From Chlorobium sp. (lineage in GTDB: Bacteria > Bacteroidota > Chlorobiia > Chlorobiales > Chlorobiaceae): a DNA stretch of 64,000 nucleotides. The DNA is taken from NCBI RefSeq assembly GCF_021740465.1, contig NZ_JAIOZR010000006.1:1-64000 (forward strand), written 5' to 3'. Shown here piece after piece: positions 1 through 10,046 of this stretch (positions within the stretch are counted from its first letter, which is position 1; each line of letters starts with the position of its first letter). Under the pieces are notes generated by a model. The model was not told where the DNA came from. It saw only the letters and a program-made list of their open reading frames with translations, and ran no database searches. The translations under genes were made by a program, and so were the position numbers.

Positions 1-72
1 TCCTCTGATCGCCTCAAGCGCCACTTTGGCCTTGAATTGTGCCGTAAAACTTTTGCGGTGCTTTTCGCTCAT
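1..72 (-). CDS. IS3-family transposase orfA, N-terminal fragment (cut by window edge)
   Basis: The minus-strand ATG at 72 opens a frame that reads MSEKHRKSFTAQFKAKVALE for its first 20 residues and continues off the window. This is the characteristic N-terminus of IS3-family OrfA, the helix-turn-helix protein that binds the element ends and is normally joined to OrfB by a programmed frameshift. It lies inside an element that interrupts the adjacent PAS-domain kinase. Only 24 codons are visible, so whether the transposase is intact is unknown. The family call rests on the conserved KSFTAQFKAKVALEA stretch. Confidence 0.75.
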   Translation of the reverse strand, partial: MSEKHRKSFTAQFKAKVALEAIRG

Positions 73-132
73 ATCTTGTCCCTTTTTTGGGCAAGTTACC
101 ACCTTAAACCTTTGTCTGAAAATCAGGGTCCA
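1..132 (-). mobile_element. End of an IS3-family insertion sequence
   Basis: The left edge of the window is the end of an insertion sequence read on the minus strand. The coding sequence of the neighbouring kinase stops matching its family at about position 132. From there a typical IS3-type terminus begins with TGGACCCTG and is followed about 60 bases later by the start of an orfA transposase gene. Only this end of the element is in view, so the target duplication and the other end cannot be seen. Confidence 0.75.
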
Positions 133-2443
133 CTATAAGTTGTCCGGTGAGATTTGAGGAGCGATTGGCTGCGTTAACGATTTCCTGAAGATTGTTTATT
201 ACCGTTTTATCAAGGGTTTCACATGTCAGGGCCAGTTCCGCATTGCCGAGAATGACCCCAAGCATGTTGTTGAAATCGTGAGCGATGCCTCCTGCCAGGC
301 GTCCGACAATCTCCATTTTCTGTGACTGCTGAAGCTGGGTTTCAAGTTTGGTTTTTTCTTCCTCAGCCTGCTTTCGCTCGGTAATATCGATGAAAGAGCC
401 GCTGATGACATCCACTCTCTCCGTTTCGTTATGTATGAGTTTAGCCGTGTTGCTGAGCCAGGCGATGGTGCCGTCATAGCGCCTGAATCTTGCCTCGAAG
501 CCGTTGACATATCCCTGTGTCAGGAGCAGGTTTCTGAACCGTTCGGAATCTTCCGCGTCAATATAGCTTGCCCGGGTATTCTGGGAAAAGAATGCATCAC
601 GATTCTCTATCGCGCAGCGGGCTATATCGAGGCAGTTCTGGTTGGAGGTTATGATGTGTCCCTCCAGATCGCTTTGATATAAACCTATAGGTACGCTTTC
701 AAACAGTTCACGGTATTTTTTTTCACTTTTCAGTAAGGAATTTTCTGCTTTAAGGCGTTCCAGTTCTCCTGAAGAGCGCATGGCAACCAGTTTCATGAGA
801 GTTTTGGCCAGATGACTGTTTTCAAGCGGATTTTTTCCTATGACCTTGATTATGCCGATCGGGCATCCCTGGTGATCAAAGAGGGTTGTCGCGATGTAAC
901 TCTCCGCCTTGAGATCCTGGAGCAGCGGGTCATGCGGGAATAAACCGCAGACGCCGTGAGTGTGGATGCAGATCTCTTTTTCCGGGATATTTTCGGAGGG
1001 CGTATCTTTCAAGGCATAGGACAGGTTCTCCTTGAAATGGCCATCCTGCCAAACCGCAAGTGTTGTTATGCGTAATTTGTCGCTATCGAGTTGTCCGATG
1101 CACACAAAGTCCATGCCGAGGCAATCAGCAAGGTATCCTGCCAGAGCCTTAAAGAACGATTCGGATGTTCTTACCGAGCTGGTTCGGGCAAGAAATGTCT
1201 GCACATCCTCGATTTTTTTACGATCAGTGATGTCGATACCGATACCGATCAGGTAGGGATTACCGTCGAAAACAATACGCCGGCCGGTCATCAGAAACCA
1301 GCGGAATGCAGGTCCGCCGCGAAGAAGTACTCTCCCTTCCACGATTTCAACGCTTCCGTTTTTCAGCACGTTTGTAATTTTTTCCTGCGTCAGCGTTCGA
1401 TCTTCAGGATGGATGCTTTCAATCGCCACGGCTTCGGGCATCTCGTGTTCCGGTTTGCCGATGATTTCATCACGCTGATAAGCGTTCCAGCCTGCATATC
1501 GCCCGTTTGCGTCAAGCATGTAGAACGTTCCGGGAATACTTTCAATAATGGCTTTGCGGAACGACTGTTCTTTTATTTCCGCCATCTGAGCCAGCTTGAG
1601 TTGCGTTACGTCAATAACGATTCCTACGTAGCGGTTTACCTTGCCCTCTGTGTTTCTGAAAGGCGTGCCTTTTGACATGAGCCAGCGTTCGGTTCCGTCA
1701 GTAGGACGGACACGCCATTCGGCTGTGAATTCAACACCCTTTTTCGACGCTTCGACGATGTTTCGCTCCGTTTCATCCCTGTCTTCAGGTACGATCGATT
1801 GCCGCCAAACATCGTAGGATGCCTCGTAACAATCGGGTTCAAGGCCGTACAGTCGGAATAACTCGTCCGTCCATATATTGACGTTGTTTTGCATATTCCA
1901 CTCCCAGATGCTGGCATGGGCGGCATCCATGATGAGTTGCAGTCTGCTATTGCTTTCTGCCAGATTCCGGTTCGTTGCCTTGCTAAGGGTGATATCCTGT
2001 ACAGAGCAAACAAGGCATGGGGCTCCGCCAAGGATGACTTTGGTGACACTGATTTCCGTAAAAAAACGGCTCCCGTTTTTGCGCAGCATTACCGCTTCGA
2101 GCAAACGTGAGTTATGTTTATGTAAATCATCCGGATACTCCTCGATACAAAGGGTTTTCGAATCCTCATTTTCAAGCAGGTCACCCGGGTTCATCTGCAG
2201 TAATTCCGCCTCGGTATAACCGGTCATGCTGCATGCTGCGGGATTCACCAGTTCAAACGGGTACGTCTGGCCGTTTTTGGAAATTTTATGGACAAAAATC
2301 CCATCCCTGATCGTGTCAAAAATGATTTTGTACTGATTTCCGTTTTCTTGGTGCGCATGTTCATCCTGTTGCAGCCGGACGTTGTTCGTGGCTGTTTTAT
2401 TGACAGGTTGCAGCTGCTCATGGAGGGAGGGCAGTTTTGTCAT
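104..2443 (-). pseudogene. Multi-PAS/GAF sensor histidine kinase, truncated by the IS insertion
   Basis: A sensor kinase that should autophosphorylate a histidine in response to a bound signal. In order the frame shows a PAS domain (about residues 35-155), a second PAS/PAC (165-285), a third (290-410), a GAF-like region (415-560), a fourth PAS/PAC (575-700) and the start of a HisKA dimerisation domain with the H-box GGIAHDFNNMLG (about 715-727). After SSNLTGQL, where the family continues into the ATP-binding domain, the frame runs into insertion-sequence DNA at about 132 and stops at 104. The HATPase domain is therefore missing here and the gene is probably inactive. Its 3' part should lie beyond the element, outside the window. 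No transmembrane segment is obvious, so the intact protein was probably cytoplasmic. Confidence 0.85.
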
Positions 2444-2892
2444 TGGAAAATGTGTTTAAGAGTAACCGAATCAATCAGGGCATGAGGTCATCGATGGGTT
2501 TCTTTCTATGTTTTCCCGTTTCAGATATACCGGCATGAGGAGCGCCCGGATAAGCATGATCGGGTTTTTTCAGGCATCTTTGTATTATCGCGGCCTGCGT
2601 TTGAACAGAGTGTTTTTTGTTTATAAGGGGATTGTTTTTTTGTTGCTGTTGAGCTGCTTGGTCGTACCGATACTTTACGTATAAATGCTGTTTCTTCCAA
2701 GGGTTTTGACGTTATTTCTGTGGCTTGAATATCCATTTTTTTTCGGGTTTCCATAAGGCTGTATTGGTGTATTGATGATCATGGCATATTCGTTCAGGCA
2801 GGAGATGGGCTTTAGTGTATTTGAAATATTACGATGGCCAAGGTTTTGCAGGGTATGTCCACCTGTTTTGAAGGAGAGGATTGTCTGGTTGG
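2444..2892. other. Stretch without a recognisable gene
   Basis: About 450 bases between the kinase start and the receiver remnant. Short frames exist on both strands but none resembles a known family or has a convincing ribosome binding site. It is best read as decayed sequence between two damaged two-component genes. Confidence 0.4.
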
Positions 2893-3288
2893 TTACGGAA
2901 GGTCAAGTCCCTCACGCACTTTGTTTGCTACTGTGGTCATGGAAAAAGGTTTTTCGAGGACCTGCGTGTTTCCCTTCAGTTTTTCGTCATGTACCGTTAA
3001 TCCCGATGTAAATCCAGACATGAATGAGGATTTTCAGATCATTCCGTTTTTATGAAAGCGATTCAGCCAGTTCAGTGTCATTCATGCCGGGAATAAGTAT
3101 GTCGGTGAGGAGCATGTGGATATTTTCCTTATGCGTCGCCTCCAGACGCAGAGCCCTCCTCTCCGTTTTTTGCTGTGAGCACCCTGTAACCGAAACTTTC
3201 CAGCATTTTTCTTGTGATGTTGAGGATGGCTTCTTCGTCATCGACCAGCAGTTTATTTAATGGTTTTCCACTTGTAGCCGCTTTCGTT
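2893..3288 (-). pseudogene. Response-regulator receiver domain remnant with two frame changes
   Basis: Three pieces of one receiver domain can be read on the minus strand, each in a different frame. The first (about 3288-3165) gives KLLVDDEEAILNITRKMLES and the acidic pocket. The second (about 3160-3050) gives HMLLTDILIPGMNDTELAES with the phospho-acceptor aspartate. The third (about 3030-2893) gives LEKPFSMTTVANKVREGLDL with the conserved lysine. Together they rebuild a normal REC domain of about 120 residues, typical of the C-terminus of a hybrid kinase. At least two frame changes separate the pieces, so no functional product is expected unless they are sequencing errors. It lies downstream of the PAS/HTH gene on the same strand. 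Confidence 0.75.
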
Positions 3289-3368
3289 TACGGGTTTGCG
3301 ATGAGCATTGTTTTCTGAAGCCGTTCCGTGCTCCGGTGCGGGTATTTTGCAGTGATATGCCGGAGTTG

Positions 3369-4121
3369 TCATCTATCGGAGCCTTTCATGATCATGGCAT
3401 ATTCGTAGAGATCACTCATTGGTTTTGTGCTTATTGCAAGACACCATTCGGCATCGATATAGGTGCCTTCGCCAGTCCTGAATTTCGATTTGAATTCAAC
3501 TATGGATTCGTCCGGTTTTTCGCCTCCGAGAGTTCTTTTTACACAGGGGTAATCTTCCGGGTGAATGATGTTTTGAAGACAGGTTCCTGTCAGTGCATTT
3601 TTTTTGTATCCCAGGTACTGTTCGAGTGAGCCGCTCAGATCAACGATGTTTTCATTATGATCGAGGACGGCATATGCATCGATAACCGGTTTATAGAAAG
3701 CCGAGAATCTGCTGATGTGCATCCGTACCTGCCTGAACAGGCTGTCGATGTCCATACGGTACTGCGATAACGACAGAGCATTACTCAGATCCGGCGTCGC
3801 ATGATTGCTTTCATGACCATCCATGAGCCAGTGTATATCGGCGCCGTCTTTTTCCAGCCTCGCGATCATTTTTTTTCCGGGAAAGCATTTGCCCGAAAGA
3901 TATGGCGTCATCTGGGCGGGATATTTTATTCCGGCGGCCCTGCAGAACGCGTTGATGGAGCCGTGTTTTTTCAGAATGTAAGTTCTCAACCGGTCGGGAA
4001 ATCCGGAGTTGATGCTATAGCGTGCATTCATCGGCTGTGGATGGTTTTCTGGTGACGTCATGGAAAAAGGGAGAGATAGAAAAATGAAAACACCGATTAA
4101 GGAGAAAATGCCGGCAGCCAT
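3369..4121 (-). CDS. PAS-domain protein with N-terminal helix-turn-helix-like region
   Basis: A 250-residue protein. Residues about 40-100 resemble the DNA-binding part of CI/Cro-like repressors ([20 protein letters not shown], then [20 protein letters not shown]). Residues about 145-250 form a PAS domain with the usual HPEDY motif. A signal-sensing role, possibly DNA-binding, is inferred; no output enzyme domain is present. The start is uncertain. The frame opens at 4121, overlapping the upstream hybrid kinase by 25 bases, but the hydrophobic first 20 residues may be spurious and the ATG at 4061 (MTSPENH) is an alternative. It sits directly downstream of the hybrid kinase gene, so the two are probably co-transcribed. 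Confidence 0.6.
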   Translation of the reverse strand: MAAGIFSLIGVFIFLSLPFSMTSPENHPQPMNARYSINSGFPDRLRTYILKKHGSINAFCRAAGIKYPAQMTPYLSGKCFPGKKMIARLEKDGADIHWLMDGHESNHATPDLSNALSLSQYRMDIDSLFRQVRMHISRFSAFYKPVIDAYAVLDHNENIVDLSGSLEQYLGYKKNALTGTCLQNIIHPEDYPCVKRTLGGEKPDESIVEFKSKFRTGEGTYIDAEWCLAISTKPMSDLYEYAMIMKGSDR

Positions 4122-5374
4122 TGCTTCAGGACCCGGACCAAAGCTTCGTGATGAAGGGGTTTGGAGAGAAAATCATTCATTCCCGCTTCAAAGCAGCCCG
4201 CCTGGTCATCAGGCATGGCATGTGCGGTCAGCGCAACAACAGGAATATCCTTTCCGGTTGCGCTGGCGCGTATCAACCGGGTTGCTTCAAGACCGTCCAT
4301 CTCAGGCATCTGAATGTCCATAAAAATCAGCCCATAGGTTTTCTGTGCGGCAGCTTTTACGGCTTGCGTGCCGTTGATTGCCACATCGGCCCTCAATCCA
4401 AGCTTTTTGAGCATCATGAGCGTTACCTGCTGATTGATCAGGTTGTCCTCGACGACAAGAATCCGGGGATCGTCTGCCGCGGAGGAGGGAATATCGCCGG
4501 AGGATTTCCTGTTTTCCGGATTTCGGGCCGGAGGTGTTGCGCAGTTCATGGCCGGATCAGCCCGTTCTGTTTTTCGGCAGGAATTGTATGCGTTCTCTTC
4601 CGGTATGCCGAAAGATGCCGTAAAGCGGAAGCAGGAGCCCTCCTTTTCCTTGCTTTCAACCCCGATTTCACCGCCAAGGAGCTTTACGAGTTCTCTGGAG
4701 AGGGTCAATCCGAGGCCAATCCCTTCATAACGCCGGGTAGATGATGTGTCGGCCTGGGTGAAGGTGTCGAATATTCCGGCGGCCTTTTCCGCTGGAATGC
4801 CGATTCCTGTATCGGTTATCGAAAAGCGCAGAACAACGGTATCGGCAAGCTTTTTTTCCACAGCCGCAGATAGTTTTATGCTTCCCTGTTGTGTGAATTT
4901 TACGGCATTCTCTGCAAGGATCGTCAGGACTTGCCGAAGGATTTCCGGATCGCCGTAAAGGGAATCCGGCACATCTTCCTGAATATTCCAGGAGTAGTCA
5001 AGACCTTTTCCGAGGCTCGAAAGGGAGATCGGTTCGGCAATACAGGAGAGGAGCCAGGAGAGCCTGAATGCTCGCTTTTCGGGTTGCATGGTGCCCGATA
5101 CTGCTTTTGAAAAAGTGAGAATGGTATCGGTGAGCTTGAGCAGGGTGGAGGTGCTTGAGCGGATTGTTTCAGCAAAATAGCGTTGTTTTTCATCGAGCGG
5201 GGTGTCGAGCAGGCACTGGGTCATGCCGATTATCCCGTTGAGGGGGGTACGGATTTCGTGGGAAACATTGTTGAGGAATTCGCTTTTCAGGCGCTGCAGC
5301 CCGTTGTTGACCGCTGTTTTTTTTCGTTTGCCGGAAGCGGCGCTCCCGGATTTTTTGTTTTCCTGAAATACCAT
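4097..5374 (-). CDS. Hybrid histidine kinase (HisKA-HATPase-REC), no sensor domain
   Basis: A 425-residue cytoplasmic hybrid kinase. The HisKA domain lies near residues 28-95 with the H-box [13 protein letters not shown]. The ATP-binding domain (about 140-260) shows an N-box (ENAVKF), a G1 box (DTGIGIP) and a G2 box (GIGLGL). After a linker rich in charged residues, a receiver domain occupies about 300-420 with LVVEDN, the phospho-acceptor aspartate in [10 protein letters not shown] and a C-terminal KPL lysine. No PAS, HAMP or transmembrane segment precedes the kinase core, so input must come from a partner. The PAS/HTH protein encoded immediately downstream is an obvious candidate. The intact motifs suggest it is active, unlike its damaged neighbours. 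Confidence 0.85.
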   Translation of the reverse strand: MVFQENKKSGSAASGKRKKTAVNNGLQRLKSEFLNNVSHEIRTPLNGIIGMTQCLLDTPLDEKQRYFAETIRSSTSTLLKLTDTILTFSKAVSGTMQPEKRAFRLSWLLSCIAEPISLSSLGKGLDYSWNIQEDVPDSLYGDPEILRQVLTILAENAVKFTQQGSIKLSAAVEKKLADTVVLRFSITDTGIGIPAEKAAGIFDTFTQADTSSTRRYEGIGLGLTLSRELVKLLGGEIGVESKEKEGSCFRFTASFGIPEENAYNSCRKTERADPAMNCATPPARNPENRKSSGDIPSSAADDPRILVVEDNLINQQVTLMMLKKLGLRADVAINGTQAVKAAAQKTYGLIFMDIQMPEMDGLEATRLIRASATGKDIPVVALTAHAMPDDQAGCFEAGMNDFLSKPLHHEALVRVLKQWLPAFSP

Positions 5375-5719
5375 GGGGCCTGGTTTGATGGGGTCTTGTT
5401 CTTCCGGTAATTAACCCTGAATATAAAAAAATCCCGACAGTTTTTCCGGATGGAACCAGTCATGCCGGCTTTATCCGGAGGGCTTCCTAACGGGCAGTTT
5501 TCGTTTGCACTCCATGAACGTTATTATTCGTTATCATTGCGGATTTTTTTTTAGTTTGTGAGCCGTAAGTATCGGCAAAATGAACCTTTTACATGCCGAT
5601 TACCTTTTCATGTCTGTAAAGCGGCGCCGGGGAAGAAGAGTTGAGCGGGAGCTTTTGCCGCGCTCTCCGGTAACAGGTAATCAGGTTCAGGGTTCAGACA
5701 GGAAATATGGAATAAACGT
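5375..5719. other. Divergent intergenic region upstream of cysE
   Basis: About 345 bases between the divergent hybrid kinase gene and cysE. It is likely to hold the promoters of both. No gene, RNA or clear operator could be recognised; the short frames here lack family resemblance. Confidence 0.35.
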
Positions 5720-6538
5720 ATGGGCATGGAGTTCACCAATATCTGGAAGGCGATTGTCGCCGAGGCGGCCAACGAGTGCGGCCGTGATCCTGAAATCAGC
5801 ATATTTCTCGAACAGCATATCCTGAGGTTCGATGATTTCGGTTCATCGCTTGCCATGCTGCTTTCGGTAAAGCTCGGTTCAAAGCATTTTCCTCCGCTTG
5901 TGCTGCAGGGGCTGTTCGAGGATTTTTACCGCCAGAGCCCCGAGCAGGTGGAGAATGCGATCTATGACCTTGTGGCGACCCAGCAGCGCGATCCGGCTGC
6001 GGTACACTACTTCGAGATCATGCTCTTTCTGAAAGGGTATCAGGCGCTGCAGGCATACCGTCTTGCTCACTGGCTCTGGATGAAGGGTCGAAAGACCATG
6101 GCGTATTTCATTCAGAACCGGATGTCGGAGGTGTTTGCCGTCGATATTCATCCTGCGGCCGTTATCGGCAAGGGGATTCTGCTCGACCACGCGACCAGTC
6201 TGGTGATCGGTGAAACCGCTGTTGTCGATGACAATGTTTCTCTCCTGCACGAGGTGACCCTTGGCGGTACCGGCAAGGAGAGCGGCGACCGGCATCCGAA
6301 GGTTCATAAATCGGTGCTGATCGGGGCCGGAGCGAAGATACTCGGCAATGTCGTGATCGGCGAAGGCTCGAAAGTCGGGGCGGGGAGCGTTGTGCTTGAT
6401 GATGTGCCGCCTCATTACACCGTGGCTGGAGTTCCGGCTCAAATTGTAGGCAGGACAGAGGTTGCCGAGCCTTCCCGTGAAATGGACCAGAAGCTGACAA
6501 GCCGCGAAAAAAAAGGCCCGAACGGAGTTCAGGCCTGA
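5720..6538 (+). CDS. cysE: Serine O-acetyltransferase
   Basis: Transfers an acetyl group from acetyl-CoA to L-serine, giving O-acetylserine, the carbon skeleton for cysteine synthesis. It is a cytoplasmic enzyme, hexameric in known cases. The N-terminal helical SAT domain covers roughly residues 5-140. It is followed by left-handed beta-helix hexapeptide repeats (about 145-245) with the family signature DIHPAAVIGKGILLDHATSL, the catalytic histidines (DH in LLDHAT and LLHEVT) and GTGKESGDRHPKV. At 272 residues it is close to normal length. An ATG two codons later is an alternative start; an AGGAAAT stretch about 15 bases upstream could serve as the binding site. The last codons overlap a terminator for the convergent aroC gene. 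Confidence 0.93.
   Translation: MGMEFTNIWKAIVAEAANECGRDPEISIFLEQHILRFDDFGSSLAMLLSVKLGSKHFPPLVLQGLFEDFYRQSPEQVENAIYDLVATQQRDPAAVHYFEIMLFLKGYQALQAYRLAHWLWMKGRKTMAYFIQNRMSEVFAVDIHPAAVIGKGILLDHATSLVIGETAVVDDNVSLLHEVTLGGTGKESGDRHPKVHKSVLIGAGAKILGNVVIGEGSKVGAGSVVLDDVPPHYTVAGVPAQIVGRTEVAEPSREMDQKLTSREKKGPNGVQA
6515..6535 (-). terminator. Rho-independent terminator of aroC
   Basis: GGCC-GAAC pairs with GTTC-GGCC around a three-base loop, and on the minus strand the hairpin is followed by eight Ts. It overlaps the last codons of both convergent genes, aroC and cysE. Confidence 0.6.
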
Positions 6539-7722
6539 AAGGTCTCCGCTACATGCCGGCGCCAGGCTTCAAGCCTGTTTTTGATCTCATCCAGATGGTC
6601 GCCACCGAGTTTTTCAAGCAGCGCGTTGGCGATTACCGGCGCCAGGGCCGCTTCGGCAACCACTCCGGCCGCGGGCACCGCACAGGTGTCGCTTCGTTCA
6701 AAGCGGGACAGGGTCGGCTGCAGGGTTTCGAGATCGAATGATTGCAGGGGTGATACAAGCGAAGAGATCGGTTTCATGGCGGCCCTGAGATGAATGGTCA
6801 GGCCGCTCGACATGCTTCCTTCGAGGCCGCCAGCCCTGTTGCTTCTCCTTGCAAGCCCGTCCCTGGCTGAAAGCGTAAATTCGTCATGAACCTGTGATCC
6901 CGGTTTTCGGGCATTATCGAAAGCGTGGCCGATTTCGGCACCCTTTATGGCCTGAATGGACAGAAGTGCGCCAATGAGCGCCGCATCGAGACGCCGGTCG
7001 TGCTGCACATAGCTGCCGAAACCCATCGGAACCCCAGTAATGAACAGCTCTATAATGCCTCCGAGTGTGTCGCCCTGATTGCTGACTTCGTCAATTGCGG
7101 CCATTGCGCCGGTTTCCGCTCTCTTGTCGAGCATGCGCACGGGCGAGAGGTCGGCTTCGATGGAGAGTGATTCTGCTCCGTTGGCGAGGAGTTCTTCGAC
7201 GGCAGGGGTGCAGGCCGCTTCGCTGGCGGGGCCTATTGCCGATACATAGCTGCCGATTTCTATGCCGAGTGCTCTGAGAAAAACGCGGGAGAGGCTTCCT
7301 GCTGCAACCCTGGCTGCGGTTTCCCGTGCCGATGAACGCTCGATAACCGGACGGATATCGTCAAAACCGTATTTTATTCTTCCTGCAAGATCGGCATGGC
7401 CGGGTCTTGGTACGGTTATTTTGGCCACATCTTGCTCAGGTTTTTCGAACTGTGCCATGGTGACGGTCCAGTTCTGCCAGTCACGGTTTCTGACGAGCAG
7501 GGTTACCGGTGAACCGATGGTTTTGCCGAACCTGATGCCGGAAAGCACTTCGGCCTTGTCGCTCTCGATTTTCATTCTTCCTCCCCGGCCGTACCCCTGC
7601 TGCCTGCGCAGTAACTGACTGTCGATATCGTGCTGCGTAACGGGTATGCCTGCCGGAAGTCCTTCGACAATTGCCGCAAGGGCGGGTCCGTGAGATTCTC
7701 CTGCTGTAAGGTATCGTATCAT
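6529..7722 (-). CDS. aroC: Chorismate synthase
   Basis: Converts 5-enolpyruvylshikimate-3-phosphate to chorismate, the last common step of aromatic amino acid synthesis, using reduced FMN. The 397-residue frame starts MIRYLTAGESHGPALAAIVE, the classic N-terminal signature with the active-site histidine. It also carries RIKYGFDDIRPVIERSSARE and the downstream stretch GYGRGGRMKIE. Length fits the longer form of the family. It is convergent with cysE and has its own terminator. The gene lies about 90 bases downstream of hemB on the same strand, but a hairpin between them suggests separate transcription or partial read-through. Confidence 0.95.
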   Translation of the reverse strand: MIRYLTAGESHGPALAAIVEGLPAGIPVTQHDIDSQLLRRQQGYGRGGRMKIESDKAEVLSGIRFGKTIGSPVTLLVRNRDWQNWTVTMAQFEKPEQDVAKITVPRPGHADLAGRIKYGFDDIRPVIERSSARETAARVAAGSLSRVFLRALGIEIGSYVSAIGPASEAACTPAVEELLANGAESLSIEADLSPVRMLDKRAETGAMAAIDEVSNQGDTLGGIIELFITGVPMGFGSYVQHDRRLDAALIGALLSIQAIKGAEIGHAFDNARKPGSQVHDEFTLSARDGLARRSNRAGGLEGSMSSGLTIHLRAAMKPISSLVSPLQSFDLETLQPTLSRFERSDTCAVPAAGVVAEAALAPVIANALLEKLGGDHLDEIKNRLEAWRRHVAETFQA

Positions 7723-7743
7723 GAGTGTGTAGGTAGTAAAAAG

Positions 7744-7768
7744 GCCCGGCTATACTGGACAGCCGGGC
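7744..7768 (-). terminator. Terminator downstream of hemB
   Basis: A perfect eight-base stem (GCCCGGCT with AGCCGGGC) around a nine-base loop. On the minus strand it is followed by a T run. It lies just beyond the hemB stop codon and upstream of aroC. Confidence 0.65.
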
Positions 7769-7809
7769 TTCCTGATAGAGATGCGGGCAATCTTCCCGCC
7801 CGGGAGGTT

Positions 7810-8826
<1,017 letters not shown>

Positions 8827-8967
8827 TTAAAATACGAAAAACCGTGAACTTCAGGAAAGGTCGCAAGGTAAATTCCTGGGTAACTCCGCTGTTCCCGGCT
8901 TCATGAATCGTTATATTTTATTAAACCATTGTTAATAAAGGAACCGTTTTTTTTCGGACTTATATAT

Positions 8968-9016
8968 TCTTTATTCTTCTGTAAAGAAGATTGAGTATTC
9001 TTTTTTTTTCACTCAA
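8968..9016 (+). promoter_or_regulatory. Two inverted repeats upstream of the AfsA-like operon
   Basis: In the AT-rich 260-base gap between the divergent hemB and the 9057 operon, TCTTCT/AGAAGA is followed by TTGAGT/ACTCAA spanning a T run. Either could be an operator or leader hairpin. The position just upstream of a signalling operon is suggestive; the function is inferred only. Confidence 0.3.
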
Positions 9017-9056
9017 AAGCAACAAACAGCAACAAATAAATAATAATTAATACCCC

Positions 9057-10046
9057 ATGAACAAGCCAGTTATCGAATCGTTTTCCGGGAAAGGCCAGAT
9101 GCTCCCGTTCAGGCCTTTGTTGAAGGGTCGTCCTTCACTGCTCAATATCGAACGCAAAAACAGACGGCAGTCGTTTTTAACCGACAGACCGGGACTTAAA
9201 CCATATACGCTTGTTTTTGAAGACGACGAGCTTCCACCCGACACTGCCTCGGTGCAGGCCGTCAGGGTCTCTTCGCTGGAGGAGGTTGCGGGTTATCACT
9301 TTCTTCTCGGTCGCTCCTGTGAAATGTATCTTTCGGGTGCCTATGCAGGTGTTCACCCGGATATTGCAGGTAAACTGCAACTGATGGGCACCCTCAATTC
9401 CAGAAGGCACTCTTCGCTGCCGGACATGGAGACAGCGGCGGCGCTGATCAGAAAACTGCCCATGAACCTGCGGGGGCTTCTCCAGAGTCCGCTTGCCGTA
9501 TCGGACGGCGATCATCTTCCCGGATCTCTCGATATCCGCTGCATCCACAAGAAAACCGAAAAAAACTCCCTGCTCTCAATACCCTGGGAGGATGGAAGAT
9601 TTCTCTATTTCAATATGTTTGAAGGTATCGATGAGTTCAGGTTCGACCATGAATCCGATCATGTTCAGGGGATGCTGATTCTTGAAGCGATGCGGCAGGC
9701 TGCCATTGCAACGACGCATATCGCCGGGAAACTGCCTCTTGACGGCGGCATGACGCTGCTCTCCTACGATACCCGTTTCTACAATTATATCGAATCGACC
9801 TCTCCGGTTATTTTGAGGGCATACAGCGATTTCGCCTGGACCGGCCAGAGCGATGAACAGTCATCGTACGCCATCTGCCAGATTTATCAGTGGGGAAAAC
9901 TCTGTGCCGAAGCTTCCTTGAAAGCCTGTGTATTCATGAGCAAGGAGGGTTATGCGACTCACCGCATAAGGTCCGGCAGAATAGGGACAAGAATCAAAAG
10001 GCAGTTCGATGCGAAAGTCGATCTCATTCAGGGTGTACGTCAATGA
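9057..10046 (+). CDS. AfsA-like hot-dog domain protein
   Basis: A 329-residue protein resembling the A-factor biosynthesis family (AfsA), whose characterised members join an acyl carrier or CoA beta-ketoacyl group to dihydroxyacetone phosphate on the way to gamma-butyrolactone signals. The clearest match is residues about 195-265, where FDHESDHVQGMLILEAMRQA reproduces the conserved DH..GM.LLEA.RQA hot-dog motif. A weaker first hot-dog-like half lies near residues 45-130 (HFLLGRSCEMYLSGAYAGVH). It opens a three-gene unit: its stop overlaps the next start as ATGA. The function is inferred from family resemblance and from the sensor kinase two genes downstream; another acyl-thioester role is possible. 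Confidence 0.6.
   Translation: MNKPVIESFSGKGQMLPFRPLLKGRPSLLNIERKNRRQSFLTDRPGLKPYTLVFEDDELPPDTASVQAVRVSSLEEVAGYHFLLGRSCEMYLSGAYAGVHPDIAGKLQLMGTLNSRRHSSLPDMETAAALIRKLPMNLRGLLQSPLAVSDGDHLPGSLDIRCIHKKTEKNSLLSIPWEDGRFLYFNMFEGIDEFRFDHESDHVQGMLILEAMRQAAIATTHIAGKLPLDGGMTLLSYDTRFYNYIESTSPVILRAYSDFAWTGQSDEQSSYAICQIYQWGKLCAEASLKACVFMSKEGYATHRIRSGRIGTRIKRQFDAKVDLIQGVRQ

Noticed and set aside
2521-2754. 77-codon minus-strand frame between the kinase and the receiver remnant
   Set aside because: Low-complexity translation without family resemblance or ribosome binding site, in a decayed region.
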